The notes: a model not told the origin generated them from the letters alone. A stretch of 27,479 nt of DNA from Dokdonella_A sp051958935 (GCF_051958935.1 NZ_JBQCFP010000055.1:1-27479), one strand, 5' to 3'; shown: positions 1 to 8,356, numbered from the stretch's first letter. Made by a program: numbers and translations.

Positions 1-2474
1 AGCGAGAACGTCGTGCCGGCAACGAAGAACACGGCATGATTGCCGGGGCCGTTGCCGGCCGGGACGTAATGGCCGTCGAAGTCGGTGCCGCTCGCGTCGA
101 CGATGTCGATCGCGTGAGGCATGGCGCCGGCCGCTGCGAGCGAACAGGATGCGGTCGATGGCGCGTGTGGATTGTCGCTGTCGGCATACACGTGCACGTA
201 GTAACCCGCCGGGTCGTCCGGGAGGCCGCTGACGGCGACCGTGACCGGCGTGGCGGTCGCGCTGAGATAGCCGTCCATCATGCGGAAGTCGCCGGGTGCG
301 TCGGCGATCGCGGTTTTCCACGCGCCGGCCGCGGACCAGTCCACCGTCGCGCCGGTCGCGGTTCCGGTTTCGTCGACGAGTGCGATCGCGTGGCCGCTCG
401 AGCCCGCGAGCGGGTTCCAGTTCACCGCGGGGACCGCGCCCGCGGTTTCGCGCGCATCCATCGGCGCGCCCGTGCCGACGAAATCGATGCTGATCGTGCC
501 CGTGCCCGCGGTGACGGCGCTCGCATGAAGTCCGACCGTATCCTCGTGCGCGAGCGTGCCGTCGGACGCGCCGATCACGAGGTCTGCATCCGCCGTGAAG
601 GACAGAGGCGTATGTACCGTGAGCGTGGTGCTGCCGCCGGCGGGTACATCGTTCTCCGCGAACGAGGCCGTCGCGCCAGGCGGCAGGCCGCTGACGTCGA
701 GATGGAGCGTGCCCGCGTAGCCCTGCAGCGCGCGCGTGGTGATCGCGAAGACGACGCTGTCGCCGGGCTGCGCGCCCGGATTGCGTGGCGATGCGGCGAG
801 GGTGAAGTCCGCCGTCGGGAGCAGCCCGTACGTGCTAACCGTCGCCGCACCGACGCCGTCGCCGGGGAATGACGCCATGTATACGCGCCCACCGACCACC
901 GTCGGCGGGCTGAACTTCGGCCAGTTGCCCATGCGATCGCGCGCGGGGTTCTGTTCCGAGTTCCAGAGTTCGTGCGTGAGATCGTCGGCATCGACGGCGC
1001 GGAGCACCCCCGGATGCACGCCGCTGTTCGGATCGGATCCACTGAACGCCATCGACGACCACAGCACGCCCGTACCCGGCGTGCTGCCGTTCGCCGACAG
1101 CGTGAGGACGCCGCCGGCCGAACCGTTGTTGGAAAACAGCGTCGATTGCGAAGCGGGCGTCGTGTCGAACGTGCCGGCCGCCGCATTGAAGTGGTATGCC
1201 TTCATCGGGCTTTGGCTGTCCGACCACACGTACATCCATGGGCCGACGCCGCCCGCGCGGTTCCAGTACACGGGGCCGCCCTTGATCTGCTGACCGCCGT
1301 TGCTGAACACCTGCACGATGTTCGCGTCACCGGCCGATTCGTGGCCGAGCGAGGTCGTGTACGTCACGTAGAACACGCCGCTCTTGCCGGCACCGACGAT
1401 GAGATCGGTGCCCGGCAGCAGGATCGGCCCGGAACCGCCGAGATCCGCATCGGCCTGGTTGAGTTCCTGGTACACGGACGGAGTGAACCAGTCGAGCATC
1501 GGCGTGTCCGGTGTCGGGCCGAATTTCACGAACGACTCGCCGAAGTTGCGCACGCCGTCGTAGGTGCCGTTGCCGGTCATGTAGTACACGTTGCCGTCGG
1601 CGTCCACCGCGGGTGCGCGACCGGCCATCCAGATGCCGCCCCCGTTGAACGCGGTGCCGTCCGGTGTGGATGTCCAGATCGCGGTGCGCTGCAGCGTCGT
1701 GGCGTCGTGCACCATGACCCAGCCGTGGTAGGCGAACTGGTCGCTGTGCGCACCCCAGGCGATGAATACGCGTCCGTCGGCGATCGCGAGGCTCGCGCGC
1801 TGGTCCTGGGTCTTCGGGTTGAACGCGAGCATGCCGCCGACGCTGCCATTGCCGCTGCCCGGCACGCTGCCGCCGAGCACGACCGGGCTGCCGGGCCGTT
1901 CGTCCAGCGTCGTGATGTCGAGCGCGTGCAGGCGCTGGCAATAGGTCGGATTGACCGGGCCGCAGTTCGCGCCGGGTTCGCGCGTGCGCGCGACGAGGTA
2001 CATCGTGTTCGTCGCCACATCGATTGCGGGCGTGCTCTCGATGCCGACGTTGCCGATGATGTTGTCGTTGTAGCCGAGGATGTCGAGGATCGGGATCGCG
2101 GTCGAACCCGGAACCTGGCTCGTGATGTCGAGCGTGAGCAGTGGCGCAGCCGATGGCGAATTCGCGTCGAACGCGTAGACGATGTCGTTCATCGTGGCCA
2201 CGTAGAGCACATCGTGCACGCCCTGACCGGGGATCGCGACGTTGCGTACGTACAAGGGCTGCGCGTAGACCGACCCACTGACCGGATATGCCCACAGCTT
2301 GCCGAACGTGTTGGCATCGACATTCGCGGTGGTCAGGACGCTTTCGTCGAGGTTCGCGCCGAGGCGCGCCGCGCCGTAGCGCTCGGAGGTGACGTCGATG
2401 GGCGCCGCGGACAGGGTCGTCGACGCAGCAAGGATCAGCGCGCCCGAGCAGCGCGTTGCAAACAAGGTTGCCAT
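1..2474 (-). CDS. Secreted PQQ-type beta-propeller protein with Ig-like C-terminal part (3' end outside window)
   Basis: The frame is open from an ATG at 2474 to the window edge, giving about 824 codons, so the C-terminus is missing. Residues 1-24 form a signal peptide (ATLFATRCSGALILAAS, then an AxA-type site). The next ~400 residues have the blade pattern of pyrroloquinoline-quinone-like propellers: 'LYVATMNDIVYAFDA', 'GYNDNIIGNVGIESTPAID', 'GGGIWMAGRAPAVDADGNV' and 'YYMTGNGTYDG'. A 'PGTDLIVGAGKSGVFYVTY' blade follows. The last part, below about position 830, is beta-rich and low in charge, with Thr/Ala/Gly-rich Ig-like repeats ('GDSVVFAITTRALQGYAGT'). It probably acts outside the cytoplasm, but I cannot see catalytic residues that would prove a dehydrogenase, and PQQ binding is not shown. 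It is divergent from the DUF1615 gene with a 119-bp spacer. Long open frames on the other strand here are shadows. Confidence 0.85.
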   Translation of the reverse strand, partial: MATLFATRCSGALILAASTTLSAAPIDVTSERYGAARLGANLDESVLTTANVDANTFGKLWAYPVSGSVYAQPLYVRNVAIPGQGVHDVLYVATMNDIVYAFDANSPSAAPLLTLDITSQVPGSTAIPILDILGYNDNIIGNVGIESTPAIDVATNTMYLVARTREPGANCGPVNPTYCQRLHALDITTLDERPGSPVVLGGSVPGSGNGSVGGMLAFNPKTQDQRASLAIADGRVFIAWGAHSDQFAYHGWVMVHDATTLQRTAIWTSTPDGTAFNGGGIWMAGRAPAVDADGNVYYMTGNGTYDGVRNFGESFVKFGPTPDTPMLDWFTPSVYQELNQADADLGGSGPILLPGTDLIVGAGKSGVFYVTYTTSLGHESAGDANIVQVFSNGGQQIKGGPVYWNRAGGVGPWMYVWSDSQSPMKAYHFNAAAGTFDTTPASQSTLFSNNGSAGGVLTLSANGSTPGTGVLWSSMAFSGSDPNSGVHPGVLRAVDADDLTHELWNSEQNPARDRMGNWPKFSPPTVVGGRVYMASFPGDGVGAATVSTYGLLPTADFTLAASPRNPGAQPGDSVVFAITTRALQGYAGTLHLDVSGLPPGATASFAENDVPAGGSTTLTVHTPLSFTADADLVIGASDGTLAHEDTVGLHASAVTAGTGTISIDFVGTGAPMDARETAGAVPAVNWNPLAGSSGHAIALVDETGTATGATVDWSAAGAWKTAIADAPGDFRMMDGYLSATATPVTVAVSGLPDDPAGYYVHVYADSDNPHAPSTASCSLAAAGAMPHAIDIVDASGTDFDGHYVPAGNGPGNHAVFFVAGTTFS

Positions 2475-2593
2475 CGTTGGTCCCCTCGAAGTGGCGCCCG
2501 ACTGTAGCAGAACGGCGGCGGCGCTCGCGCGAATGTACCCGGGACGACGTAAGCTCAGGGCAGCCGGTGCGCGTTGGCCCGGCAGGAGGTCCG

Positions 2594-3700
2594 ATGAGCT
2601 GTTTCATCACAGTGCGACGCCTTGCGCCGTTCATCCTGCTCGCGTTGCTCGGCGGTTGCGCGGCACCGCGGCCGAAGGCGCCGTCGCGCAGTCCGGCCGA
2701 GGTGCGCGCGCAAATCGTGCGGCTGCTGCCGGCCGGGCTCGCCGATCGCGGCGGGTGGGCGGCCGACATCGAGGCCGCAATGCGCACGCAGGACATCGAG
2801 CCTACGGCGGAGAATCTGTGCGCCGTGCTCGCCGTCACCGAGCAGGAGTCGACGTTCCGCACCGACCCGCCCGTGCCCGGCCTGCCGAAGATCGCGCGCG
2901 CCGAGATCGATCGGCGCGCCGCGGCGCTGCACGTGCCGGATTTCCTCGTCGATGCGGCGCTGCGCATCGACTCGCCGGACGGACGCAGCTACCGCGATCG
3001 CCTCGCCGCCGTGCGCACCGAGAAGGACATGAGCGCGATGTTCGAGGACTTCATTGGTATGGTGCCGCTCGGCCAGCGCCTGTTCGGCCGGCTCAATCCG
3101 GTGCGCACGGCCGGGCCGATGCAGGTGGGGATCGCGTTCGCCGAGGCGCACGCGAAGAACTATCCCTATCCGGTCGAAGGCTCGATGCGCCACGAGGTAT
3201 TCAGCCGCCGCGGCGGGCTGTGGTTCGGTACTGCGCACCTGCTCGGCTACCCTGCGCCGTATCCGAAGCCGATCTATCGCTTCGCCGATTTCAATGCGGG
3301 CTGGTATGCGAGCCGCAACGCGGCGTTCCAGAACGCGGCGAGCATCGCGTCGGGCGTGCCGCTGGCGCGCGACGGCGCCGTGCTGCGGCCGGATGCGGCA
3401 TTCGACGAACCGGGACAGACCGAGCGAGCCCTGCGCACGCTCGCGCCGCGGCTCGACCTCGATGCGAAGGACATCCGTCGCGCCCTCGAGCGCGGCGGCG
3501 ATGAAGCGTTCGAGCGCACCCCGCTCTACGGTCGCGTATTCGATCTCGCCGAGCGCTCTGCGCGCAAGCCGCTGCCGCGCGCGCTCGTTCCGGGCATTGC
3601 CCTGCACAGCCCGAAGATCACGCGCAGGCTGACCACCGCGTGGTTCGCCAACCGGGTCGACGAGCGCTACCAGCGCTGCATGAAACGCGCGCGCAGCTGA
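2594..3700 (+). CDS. DUF1615-family lipoprotein
   Basis: The product has 368 aa. The start is placed at 2594 because AGGAGGT lies just upstream at 2584-2590 and because translation from here gives a lipoprotein signal: 'RRLAPFILLALLGGC' with lipobox LGGC and Cys22 as the lipidated residue. In-frame codons further upstream would add a non-signal leader. The body matches the DUF1615 family as I know it from Xanthomonas and Pseudomonas: 'AVLAVTEQESTFRTDPPVPG', 'NPVRTAGPMQVGIAFAEAH' and 'GGLWFGTAHLLGYPAPY'. The Glu in 'TEQES' followed by a 'GPMQV' stretch resembles the active-site layout of lysozyme-like transglycosylases, so a cell-wall role is plausible but not shown. The stop lies 8 bp from the stop of the convergent pip gene. 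Confidence 0.88.
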   Translation: MSCFITVRRLAPFILLALLGGCAAPRPKAPSRSPAEVRAQIVRLLPAGLADRGGWAADIEAAMRTQDIEPTAENLCAVLAVTEQESTFRTDPPVPGLPKIARAEIDRRAAALHVPDFLVDAALRIDSPDGRSYRDRLAAVRTEKDMSAMFEDFIGMVPLGQRLFGRLNPVRTAGPMQVGIAFAEAHAKNYPYPVEGSMRHEVFSRRGGLWFGTAHLLGYPAPYPKPIYRFADFNAGWYASRNAAFQNAASIASGVPLARDGAVLRPDAAFDEPGQTERALRTLAPRLDLDAKDIRRALERGGDEAFERTPLYGRVFDLAERSARKPLPRALVPGIALHSPKITRRLTTAWFANRVDERYQRCMKRARS

Positions 3701-3708
3701 GTCGCGGA

Positions 3709-4668
3709 TCAGCGTGGCGCGAAGCGGTCGGCGAAGGCATCGGTCGCGCCGACGAGCACGTCGACGATGGCGGGGTCCGCTGCGCTGTGGCCGGCGAGGA
3801 CGATGTGCAAGGCCGCCTCCGGCCATGCCGCGGCAAGGTCGAGCGCGCTCTTCACGGGGCAGATGATGTCGTAGCGTCCGTGCACGATCGTCGCCGGGAT
3901 GTGGCGTATCCGCTCCACGCCGCGCAGCAGCTGGTCGGGTTCGAGGAAGACGCCATGGCGGAAATAGTGCGCCTCCGCGCGCGCGAGGCTGATCGCGACG
4001 GCCGGTTCCTCGAAGTGGCCGCTCTCCTGCGGATCGTGCACGAGCGTCGTGCTGCCACCTTCCCACCAGCTCCAGGCGAGCGCGGCGGCGAGGCGCACGT
4101 CGGGATCGGGGCTGTCGAGGCGGCGCCAGTAGGCCTCGACGAGTTCACCGCGCTCGTCCTCAGGGATGTGTTCGAGGTAGCGCTGCCAGCGCTCCGGGAA
4201 GATCCAGCGCGCACCGCCGTCGAGTTCGTTGAACCAGCGCAGTTCACCCGGCCGGCCGAGAAAAATGCCGCGCAGGATGAGGCCACGCACGCGTTCGGGA
4301 TGCGCCTGGGCGTAGGCGAGTGCGAGGGTCGAACCCCATGAGCCGCCGAATACGAGCCAGTGTTCGACGCCGCAGTGTTCGCGGATCTTCTCGATGTCGG
4401 CGACGAGGTGCGCGGTGGTGTTGTCGCGCAGTTCGGCGTGCGGTGTCGACTTGCCCGCGCCGCGCTGGTCGAACAGGATGATGCGCCAGCGCGCGGGATC
4501 GAAGAAGCGGCGATGGTAAGGCGAGATGCCGGCGCCGGGGCCGCCGTGCAGGAAAACGACCGGCAGGCCCTGCGGATTGCCGCATTCCTCGACGTGCAGG
4601 GTATGCAGGTCGTCGACCGCGAGCCGATCGACTCGATAGGGCTCGATGTCCGGATACAACTCGCGCAT
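3709..4668 (-). CDS. pip: Proline iminopeptidase (peptidase S33)
   Basis: This 319-aa alpha/beta-hydrolase has the normal family length. It removes N-terminal proline from peptides in the cytoplasm. The N-terminus 'MRELYPDIEPY' and 'HVEECGNPQGLPVVFLHGGP' are signatures of the family. HGGPG (41-45) forms the oxyanion hole, and GGSWGS carries the nucleophile Ser110. Asp267 ('HGRYD') and His294 ('LAGHS') complete the triad at the expected spacing. A GGAG ribosome-binding site lies 7 nt before the ATG at 4668. The gene stands alone, convergent with the DUF1615 gene. An 18-bp palindrome lies about 200 bp upstream (4870-4887) and could belong to its control region. Confidence 0.96.
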   Translation of the reverse strand: MRELYPDIEPYRVDRLAVDDLHTLHVEECGNPQGLPVVFLHGGPGAGISPYHRRFFDPARWRIILFDQRGAGKSTPHAELRDNTTAHLVADIEKIREHCGVEHWLVFGGSWGSTLALAYAQAHPERVRGLILRGIFLGRPGELRWFNELDGGARWIFPERWQRYLEHIPEDERGELVEAYWRRLDSPDPDVRLAAALAWSWWEGGSTTLVHDPQESGHFEEPAVAISLARAEAHYFRHGVFLEPDQLLRGVERIRHIPATIVHGRYDIICPVKSALDLAAAWPEAALHIVLAGHSAADPAIVDVLVGATDAFADRFAPR

Positions 4669-4869
4669 GCGCAGGCTCCGAGATTGGCCGCGCGAGCATA
4701 GCCGAAGCGGGCGACGGCGCGGCGCGGTGGGAACAAGGGAGCTGCGGGAATGCCCGGGGAGGCTTCCTGCCGACAGCGGGGCGCCCCATCCTGGCGCGAG
4801 GTGGTCCCGGGCACGCGCAGGTTGCCCTGGGCTCGCATGCGTTCGCGATGGGCGATTGCCGCGCGTCGT

Positions 4870-4887
4870 TGTAGGAAATTTCCTACA
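4870..4887. promoter_or_regulatory. Perfect 18-bp palindrome, probable dimeric regulator site
   Basis: TGTAGGAAATTTCCTACA is a perfect palindrome in an otherwise GC-rich background. It has the form TGTAGG-N6-CCTACA, close to dyads bound by NarL/FixJ-type response regulators (RcsB-like TAGGA..TCCTA; GacA-type TGTAAG-N6-CTTACA). It lies 3 bp past the stop of the 4891-5316 gene and about 200 bp before pip. The bound protein and regulated gene are unknown. Confidence 0.5.
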
Positions 4888-4890
4888 CGC

Positions 4891-5316
4891 TCAGGGGTGG
4901 TTGCCGCCCGGCGGCAATGAGCCGGCCTCCGGACGCGATGCACGTTGCCGCGCGCGCGTCACCTGGCGCTCGGCCCAGCGTTTGAGCACGCGCGCGCGGC
5001 GTGCGCCCGCCTGCGGATCTCGCACCACGTCCTCGACGCGGGCGAGCAGGGCATCCACGTTCTCGCGCGGATCCTCGTGCGCGTCGCGTCCACCCGACCA
5101 GACGTCGATCCAGCGATCGGACATTTCGCCCAGGCGCAGCACGGCGCGCAGGAAACGTGGTTGGTCCGATCGGAGCAACGCGAGGTCGACGGCCGCGGCC
5201 GCCAGCGCGAGTGGAATGAGCACGAGGTCACGCGCGGCATTGAGCAGGAGTTTCACCTGCAGCAGCGCCACCGTGCGCACGAGTGCCCCGGCAGTGCGTT
5301 TGTGTTCGGGATTCAT
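4891..5316 (-). CDS. Conserved hypothetical protein with N-terminal membrane-like segment
   Basis: The product has 141 aa and I cannot assign it to a named family. Residues about 15-50 are rich in Leu, Ala and Val ('LLLNAARDLVLIPLALAAAA') and could form one or two membrane-associated helices. A conserved-looking 'MSDRWIDVWSGGRDAHEDP' stretch follows in the middle, and the C-terminal third is a basic helix with many Arg. Codon use is typical of the window and the opposite-strand frame is poorer, so it is probably real. It lies 128 bp downstream of the small zinc-ribbon gene in the same direction, so the two may be co-transcribed. The ribosome-binding site is weak. Confidence 0.65.
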   Translation of the reverse strand: MNPEHKRTAGALVRTVALLQVKLLLNAARDLVLIPLALAAAAVDLALLRSDQPRFLRAVLRLGEMSDRWIDVWSGGRDAHEDPRENVDALLARVEDVVRDPQAGARRARVLKRWAERQVTRARQRASRPEAGSLPPGGNHP

Positions 5317-5444
5317 CGCGCGAGCGTAGAACAGCTCGTGTCGCGCGGGAAGCGCCGGCGGTCATGCCCCGCCGTCGTTCGACAAGCGAGCCGTCCGCGG
5401 GCGTGCGGCTTCGGCTGCCGAGTGGGCGTACATCAGCCCGGCGC

Positions 5445-5681
5445 TCAGACTGGATCGAGCGGAAGGTTCGGAAACTTGCGTGCGAGCATCTCGCGCGTGC
5501 TCGCGAGCGTGCGCGACTCGACGAACGAGTAGGTGAACAGCTCGCCGCAGGTCAGGCATTCGACGTAATCGTCGCCGCGCGGCAACTGTGGCGTGTCGAG
5601 GTTGTAGGTATTGCAGTTTGGACATTGCAGCAACATGCCGTTGCCACCGGCGATGAGGTCATGGATATCGCTCTTCGTCAT
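5445..5681 (-). CDS. Small zinc-ribbon-like protein (CxxC...CxxC)
   Basis: The product has 78 aa when started at 5681, chosen over an upstream in-frame codon because GGAGG lies 5 nt before this ATG. Two pairs of cysteines (Cys20/Cys23 in 'QCPNCNTYNL' and Cys42/Cys45 in 'ECLTCGEL') form a zinc-ribbon pattern. The rest is a short C-terminal helix ending in 'LARKFPNLPLDPV'. Zinc binding is inferred from the pattern, and the function is unknown. It heads a possible two-gene unit with the 4891-5316 gene. Confidence 0.75.
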   Translation of the reverse strand: MTKSDIHDLIAGGNGMLLQCPNCNTYNLDTPQLPRGDDYVECLTCGELFTYSFVESRTLASTREMLARKFPNLPLDPV

Positions 5682-5770
5682 GGTGCGCCTCCGCGGCACC
5701 CTTCCCGCGCATTACGGTAGCGATGCTTCCCTGAATGCGCCGTGTGCAGCGCTGCCCGGCATCGAAAATG

Positions 5771-5807
5771 GAAACGGCGGGCCGGCTCGCGCCGGTCCCG
5801 CCGTTTC
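5771..5807 (-). terminator. Strong intergenic hairpin, probable terminator of the sulfotransferase operon
   Basis: Two 11-nt arms, GAAACGGCGGG and CCCGCCGTTTC, pair perfectly. A further CCGGC/GCCGG inner stem sits on top with one bulged T and a short TCGC loop. Read on the minus strand the hairpin is followed by ATTTTCG, a short T-tract. It lies about 165 nt after the stop of the minus-strand sulfotransferase gene and before the next minus-strand gene at 5681. The rest of 5682-5971 holds no gene that I can support. Confidence 0.6.
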
Positions 5808-5971
5808 GTCGCCGTGTTCCCTGGCGATCGTCAGTGCGACTGGTCCTGATGCGGCGCTCACGCGCGGCGCAAACGTGGGATTGACTCAGGGGAGGGAGTG
5901 TCACCAATCGTTGCAGCGCCAGTCTCGCATCGTGTTGCTGAACGCGCCGCAACAAACGGAATTTGAATTCC

Positions 5972-6718
5972 TCATGCCATTAGCCGGTAAGCGGCGAGTC
6001 GTTCGTAGTGCGGTCGACAGTGGTCGGCGAGTCGCTGCTGGAACGGCGTCAGTTCCGGGCTGCGCTCTTCGTATGCAGCGAAACCGGTCGACTGCTCGAC
6101 CGCACGGTACCAGTGCGGTGCCCACACGCCGTCGCTCGCGCGCGGACCGCTCGGCCAGCGCAGCATGCGCTCGCTGAACGGAATGCCGAGGCGCGCGCAC
6201 AACAGGCCGAGCACGCCGCGCGGATTCCGCAGCACGTCGCTCGCATCGACGACGGGCGGGACGGTTCCGGCGCGATCGCAGACGTGTTCGAACAGGCGCG
6301 TCTGTTGCTCGAAGCCGAGCTCCCATGCGGCCGCGTCGGGCCGGTTGCGGGTGAACGAGGCGACCACCGCCTCGGGCGTGCGGATCAGGAAGCAATGCGT
6401 CAGCGCGTCCAGCCATTGCAGCGGCATGTCCGCGAGCATGTGCTGCGTCATGTGTTTCTGGTACCAGATCGGCGCGTGCTCCGGCACGGGGCCGGTCAGC
6501 ATGTGCGCGACCTCGGCGCGGTCGGTGCTTTGCGCGGCTAGCACGTCGTCGCGCCCGGGGTGGTCGACCCCGGTTGCCTCGAGGTAGCAGGCGTAGAACG
6601 GCTCGTCGACGACGACGGTGTCCTCGCGGTTTTCCCATGCACGCATCATCGCGGTCGAGATGTTGCGCGGGCCCGACCACATCGCGACGCGCAGCGGATG
6701 ATCGGGCGTGGGGTTCAT
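5972..6718 (-). CDS. Sulfotransferase-like P-loop protein
   Basis: The product has 248 aa, starting at 6718. This ATG overlaps the stop of the upstream aminotransferase in an ATGA, so translation is probably coupled. The N-terminus 'VAMWSGPRNISTAMMRAWEN' is the PAPS 5'-phosphosulfate loop of the sulfotransferase family, in the variant seen in bacterial proteins encoded next to class IV aminotransferases. 'VVVDEPFYACYLEATG' follows. The region 'HCFLIRTPEAVVASFTRN' resembles the 3'-phosphate-binding motif. Substrate unknown; transfer of sulfate from PAPS is inferred from fold, and a non-catalytic or kinase-like role for the P-loop is possible. A GGAATT-TG-AATTCC inverted repeat directly follows the stop. 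Confidence 0.85.
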   Translation of the reverse strand: MNPTPDHPLRVAMWSGPRNISTAMMRAWENREDTVVVDEPFYACYLEATGVDHPGRDDVLAAQSTDRAEVAHMLTGPVPEHAPIWYQKHMTQHMLADMPLQWLDALTHCFLIRTPEAVVASFTRNRPDAAAWELGFEQQTRLFEHVCDRAGTVPPVVDASDVLRNPRGVLGLLCARLGIPFSERMLRWPSGPRASDGVWAPHWYRAVEQSTGFAAYEERSPELTPFQQRLADHCRPHYERLAAYRLMA

Positions 6719-7641
6719 ACCTGCGGCCCCTTGCGGCTTTCCGCGCGCACGAGCGCGACGTATTCGCGTTGCAGGCGTTCGACCATCCGTCCGCGCACGC
6801 CGCCACCGATCGTGCGACCGTCGATCTCGTGGACCGGAACGACGCCGGCGAAGGTGCCCGTGACGAAAGCTTCCTCGGCGCCGTACACGTCGGTGAGGCT
6901 GAAGTCCTTCTCGAATACCGGGATGCCGTGCTCGCGGCACAGGCGGATCACGTTCGAACGCGTGATGCCGCCGAGGCAGTACTTGCCGGTCGAGGTCCAG
7001 ACCTCGCCCTTGCGCACGATGAAGAAATGAGTCGAATTGCAGGTCGCGACGAAGCCGTGCGGGTCGAGCATGAGGGCCTCGTCATAGCCCGCCTTCTGCG
7101 CCTGGATGCAGGCGAGGATGCAGTTGATCTTCGAATGGCTGTTGAGCTTGGGGTCCTGCACGTCGGGCGCGCCGCGCCGCACATGTACCGTGAACAGGCG
7201 GATGCCGCGTTCGAGCGTGGCCGGCAGCGGCTGCTTGTACTCCGGCACGATCACGATGGTGGCGTCCGAGATGATGAAGCGCGGATCCTGGTGCGGCGTC
7301 GCCTTGACGCCGCGGGTGACCATGAGGCGGATGTGCACGTGGTCGCGCATGCCGTTCGCGCGCAGGGTGTCGACGATGCGCTGCACGAGTTCCTCGCGGC
7401 CGATGCCGATGTCGAGGTCGAGTGCACGTGCTCCTTCATGGAGGCGGTCCATGTGCAGGTCGAGGAACGGCAGGCCGCCATCGTGCAGGCGCAGTCCCTC
7501 CCACACGCCGTCGCCGAGCACGAAACCGCTGTCGAATACCGAGACCATCGCGCGAGCGCGCGGAACGAGTTCCCCGTTGACGTTGACCTGGACCGACTCG
7601 TTGCGTGGATCGGGTTGGTAGTCGTGAGTTCCCTTGCCCAT
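6715..7641 (-). CDS. Class IV aminotransferase (branched-chain / D-amino-acid transaminase family)
   Basis: This 308-aa, PLP-dependent fold-type IV transaminase has family-typical length. Recognisable stretches are 'VFDSGFVLGDGVWEGLRLH' near the N-terminus and the PLP lysine Lys171 in 'NSHSKINCILACIQAQ'. 'GYDEALMLDPHGFVATCNST' and the phosphate-binding 'GGITRSNVIRLC' and 'EAFVTGTFAGVVPVHEIDG' follow. The start at 7641 has GGAGG 4 nt upstream. Whether it prefers branched-chain or D-amino acids cannot be told from sequence alone, so I give no gene symbol. It is the first gene of a two-gene operon with the coupled sulfotransferase-like gene, and is divergent from the OsmC gene with 85 bp between starts. 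The shared context suggests a joint pathway acting on an amino-acid-derived substrate. Confidence 0.92.
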   Translation of the reverse strand: MGKGTHDYQPDPRNESVQVNVNGELVPRARAMVSVFDSGFVLGDGVWEGLRLHDGGLPFLDLHMDRLHEGARALDLDIGIGREELVQRIVDTLRANGMRDHVHIRLMVTRGVKATPHQDPRFIISDATIVIVPEYKQPLPATLERGIRLFTVHVRRGAPDVQDPKLNSHSKINCILACIQAQKAGYDEALMLDPHGFVATCNSTHFFIVRKGEVWTSTGKYCLGGITRSNVIRLCREHGIPVFEKDFSLTDVYGAEEAFVTGTFAGVVPVHEIDGRTIGGGVRGRMVERLQREYVALVRAESRKGPQV

Positions 7642-7726
7642 GTTGCCTCCGCAGCCGGTGTCGGCCCATTGGGCGGGCCGCATTCGCGGACGGTAGCATG
7701 GTCGCCTGCATCGACAGGAGACGATC

Positions 7727-8191
7727 ATGAGCGGAACCGGATTCGACCCCGCGCGCAAGCCCGGCGAGGGGGAGGCGTACGCGATATCGGACAATGCGGG
7801 CTTTCGTACGACGCTCGATATCGGCGGGCACGCTGCGATCGCGGACGAGCCCGTGGCGCTCGGAGGCGGCGACGAGGGTCCGTCCCCATACGGGCTGCTG
7901 TCTGCCGCGCTCGCTGCGTGCACGGCGATGACCTTGCACTCCTACGCGAAACTCAAGTCCTTGCCCGTCGAGCGCATCCGGGTACTCGTGCGGCACGAGA
8001 AGGTGCACGAGGTCGACTGCGAGCATTGCGAAACCGATGCCGGAGCCAAGATCGATCGGCTGGACCGCACGATATGGATCGAAGGCGCCGCGGACGAAGC
8101 GGCTCGTGCGCGGCTGCTGCAGATCGCCGAACGCTGTCCCGTACATCGCACCCTGCAGAGCGCCGTGCTCATTGCGACTCGCGAGGGATGA
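7727..8191 (+). CDS. OsmC/Ohr-family peroxiredoxin-like protein
   Basis: The product has 154 aa. Members of this family reduce organic hydroperoxides with two conserved cysteines. Here they are Cys65 in 'ALAACTAMTL' and Cys137 in 'ERCPVHRTL', with the conserved Glu50 in 'DEGPSPYGLL' in the right place. Length and the central helix fit the YhfA-like branch of OsmC proteins better than Ohr. Two further cysteines, Cys98 and Cys101 ('DCEHCET'), are extra and could bind metal or act in redox relay; that is speculative. 'GACAGGAGACGATC' precedes the ATG, giving a good AGGAG ribosome-binding site. It is a single gene, divergent from the aminotransferase. Confidence 0.92.
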   Translation: MSGTGFDPARKPGEGEAYAISDNAGFRTTLDIGGHAAIADEPVALGGGDEGPSPYGLLSAALAACTAMTLHSYAKLKSLPVERIRVLVRHEKVHEVDCEHCETDAGAKIDRLDRTIWIEGAADEAARARLLQIAERCPVHRTLQSAVLIATREG

Positions 8192-8194
8192 GGC

Positions 8195-8350
8195 AAGTAG
8201 ACAGGAAGGAAAGGTCCGCAGCTCCAGTTCGAAGGACCCTCCCTTGGCCTTCGAGGCACTGGCGCTGCGGCGGCCCGAACATCCGGCGTCCGCTACCGTT
8301 CGCTGGCGGCGGCCCACCTGATGGCTCTCCTTCGGGTGGGGCCAGCCTAG
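8195..8350. repeat. Structured intergenic segment, possible interspersed repeat
   Basis: This stretch lies between the convergent OsmC and small exported protein genes. It holds several short inverted repeats: AGGTCC/GGACCT-like, CGAAGG...CCTTCG, and GGCCCACC paired with GGTGGGGCC with one bulge. It has the composition I associate with dispersed intergenic repeats of this bacterial group, but only one copy is in the window. No gene can be supported here. Confidence 0.3.
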
Positions 8351-8356
8351 GATAAA

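Noticed and set aside
36..2507. Long plus-strand open frames opposite the secreted propeller gene
   Set aside because: They are rich in Arg, His and Val with no domain pattern. The minus-strand frame has a signal peptide and clear propeller motifs, so these are GC-driven shadows.
2555..4066. 503-codon minus-strand frame across the DUF1615 gene
   Set aside because: It is an Arg-rich antisense shadow; the plus strand has the lipobox and family motifs.
5908..5940. Very short minus-strand peptide frame ending in 'RDWRCNDW'
   Set aside because: Only about nine codons from the nearest ATG and no ribosome-binding site; no support.
5659..5955. 98-codon minus-strand frame over the terminator region
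   Set aside because: It runs through the hairpin at 5771-5807, has no domain pattern and no ribosome-binding site.
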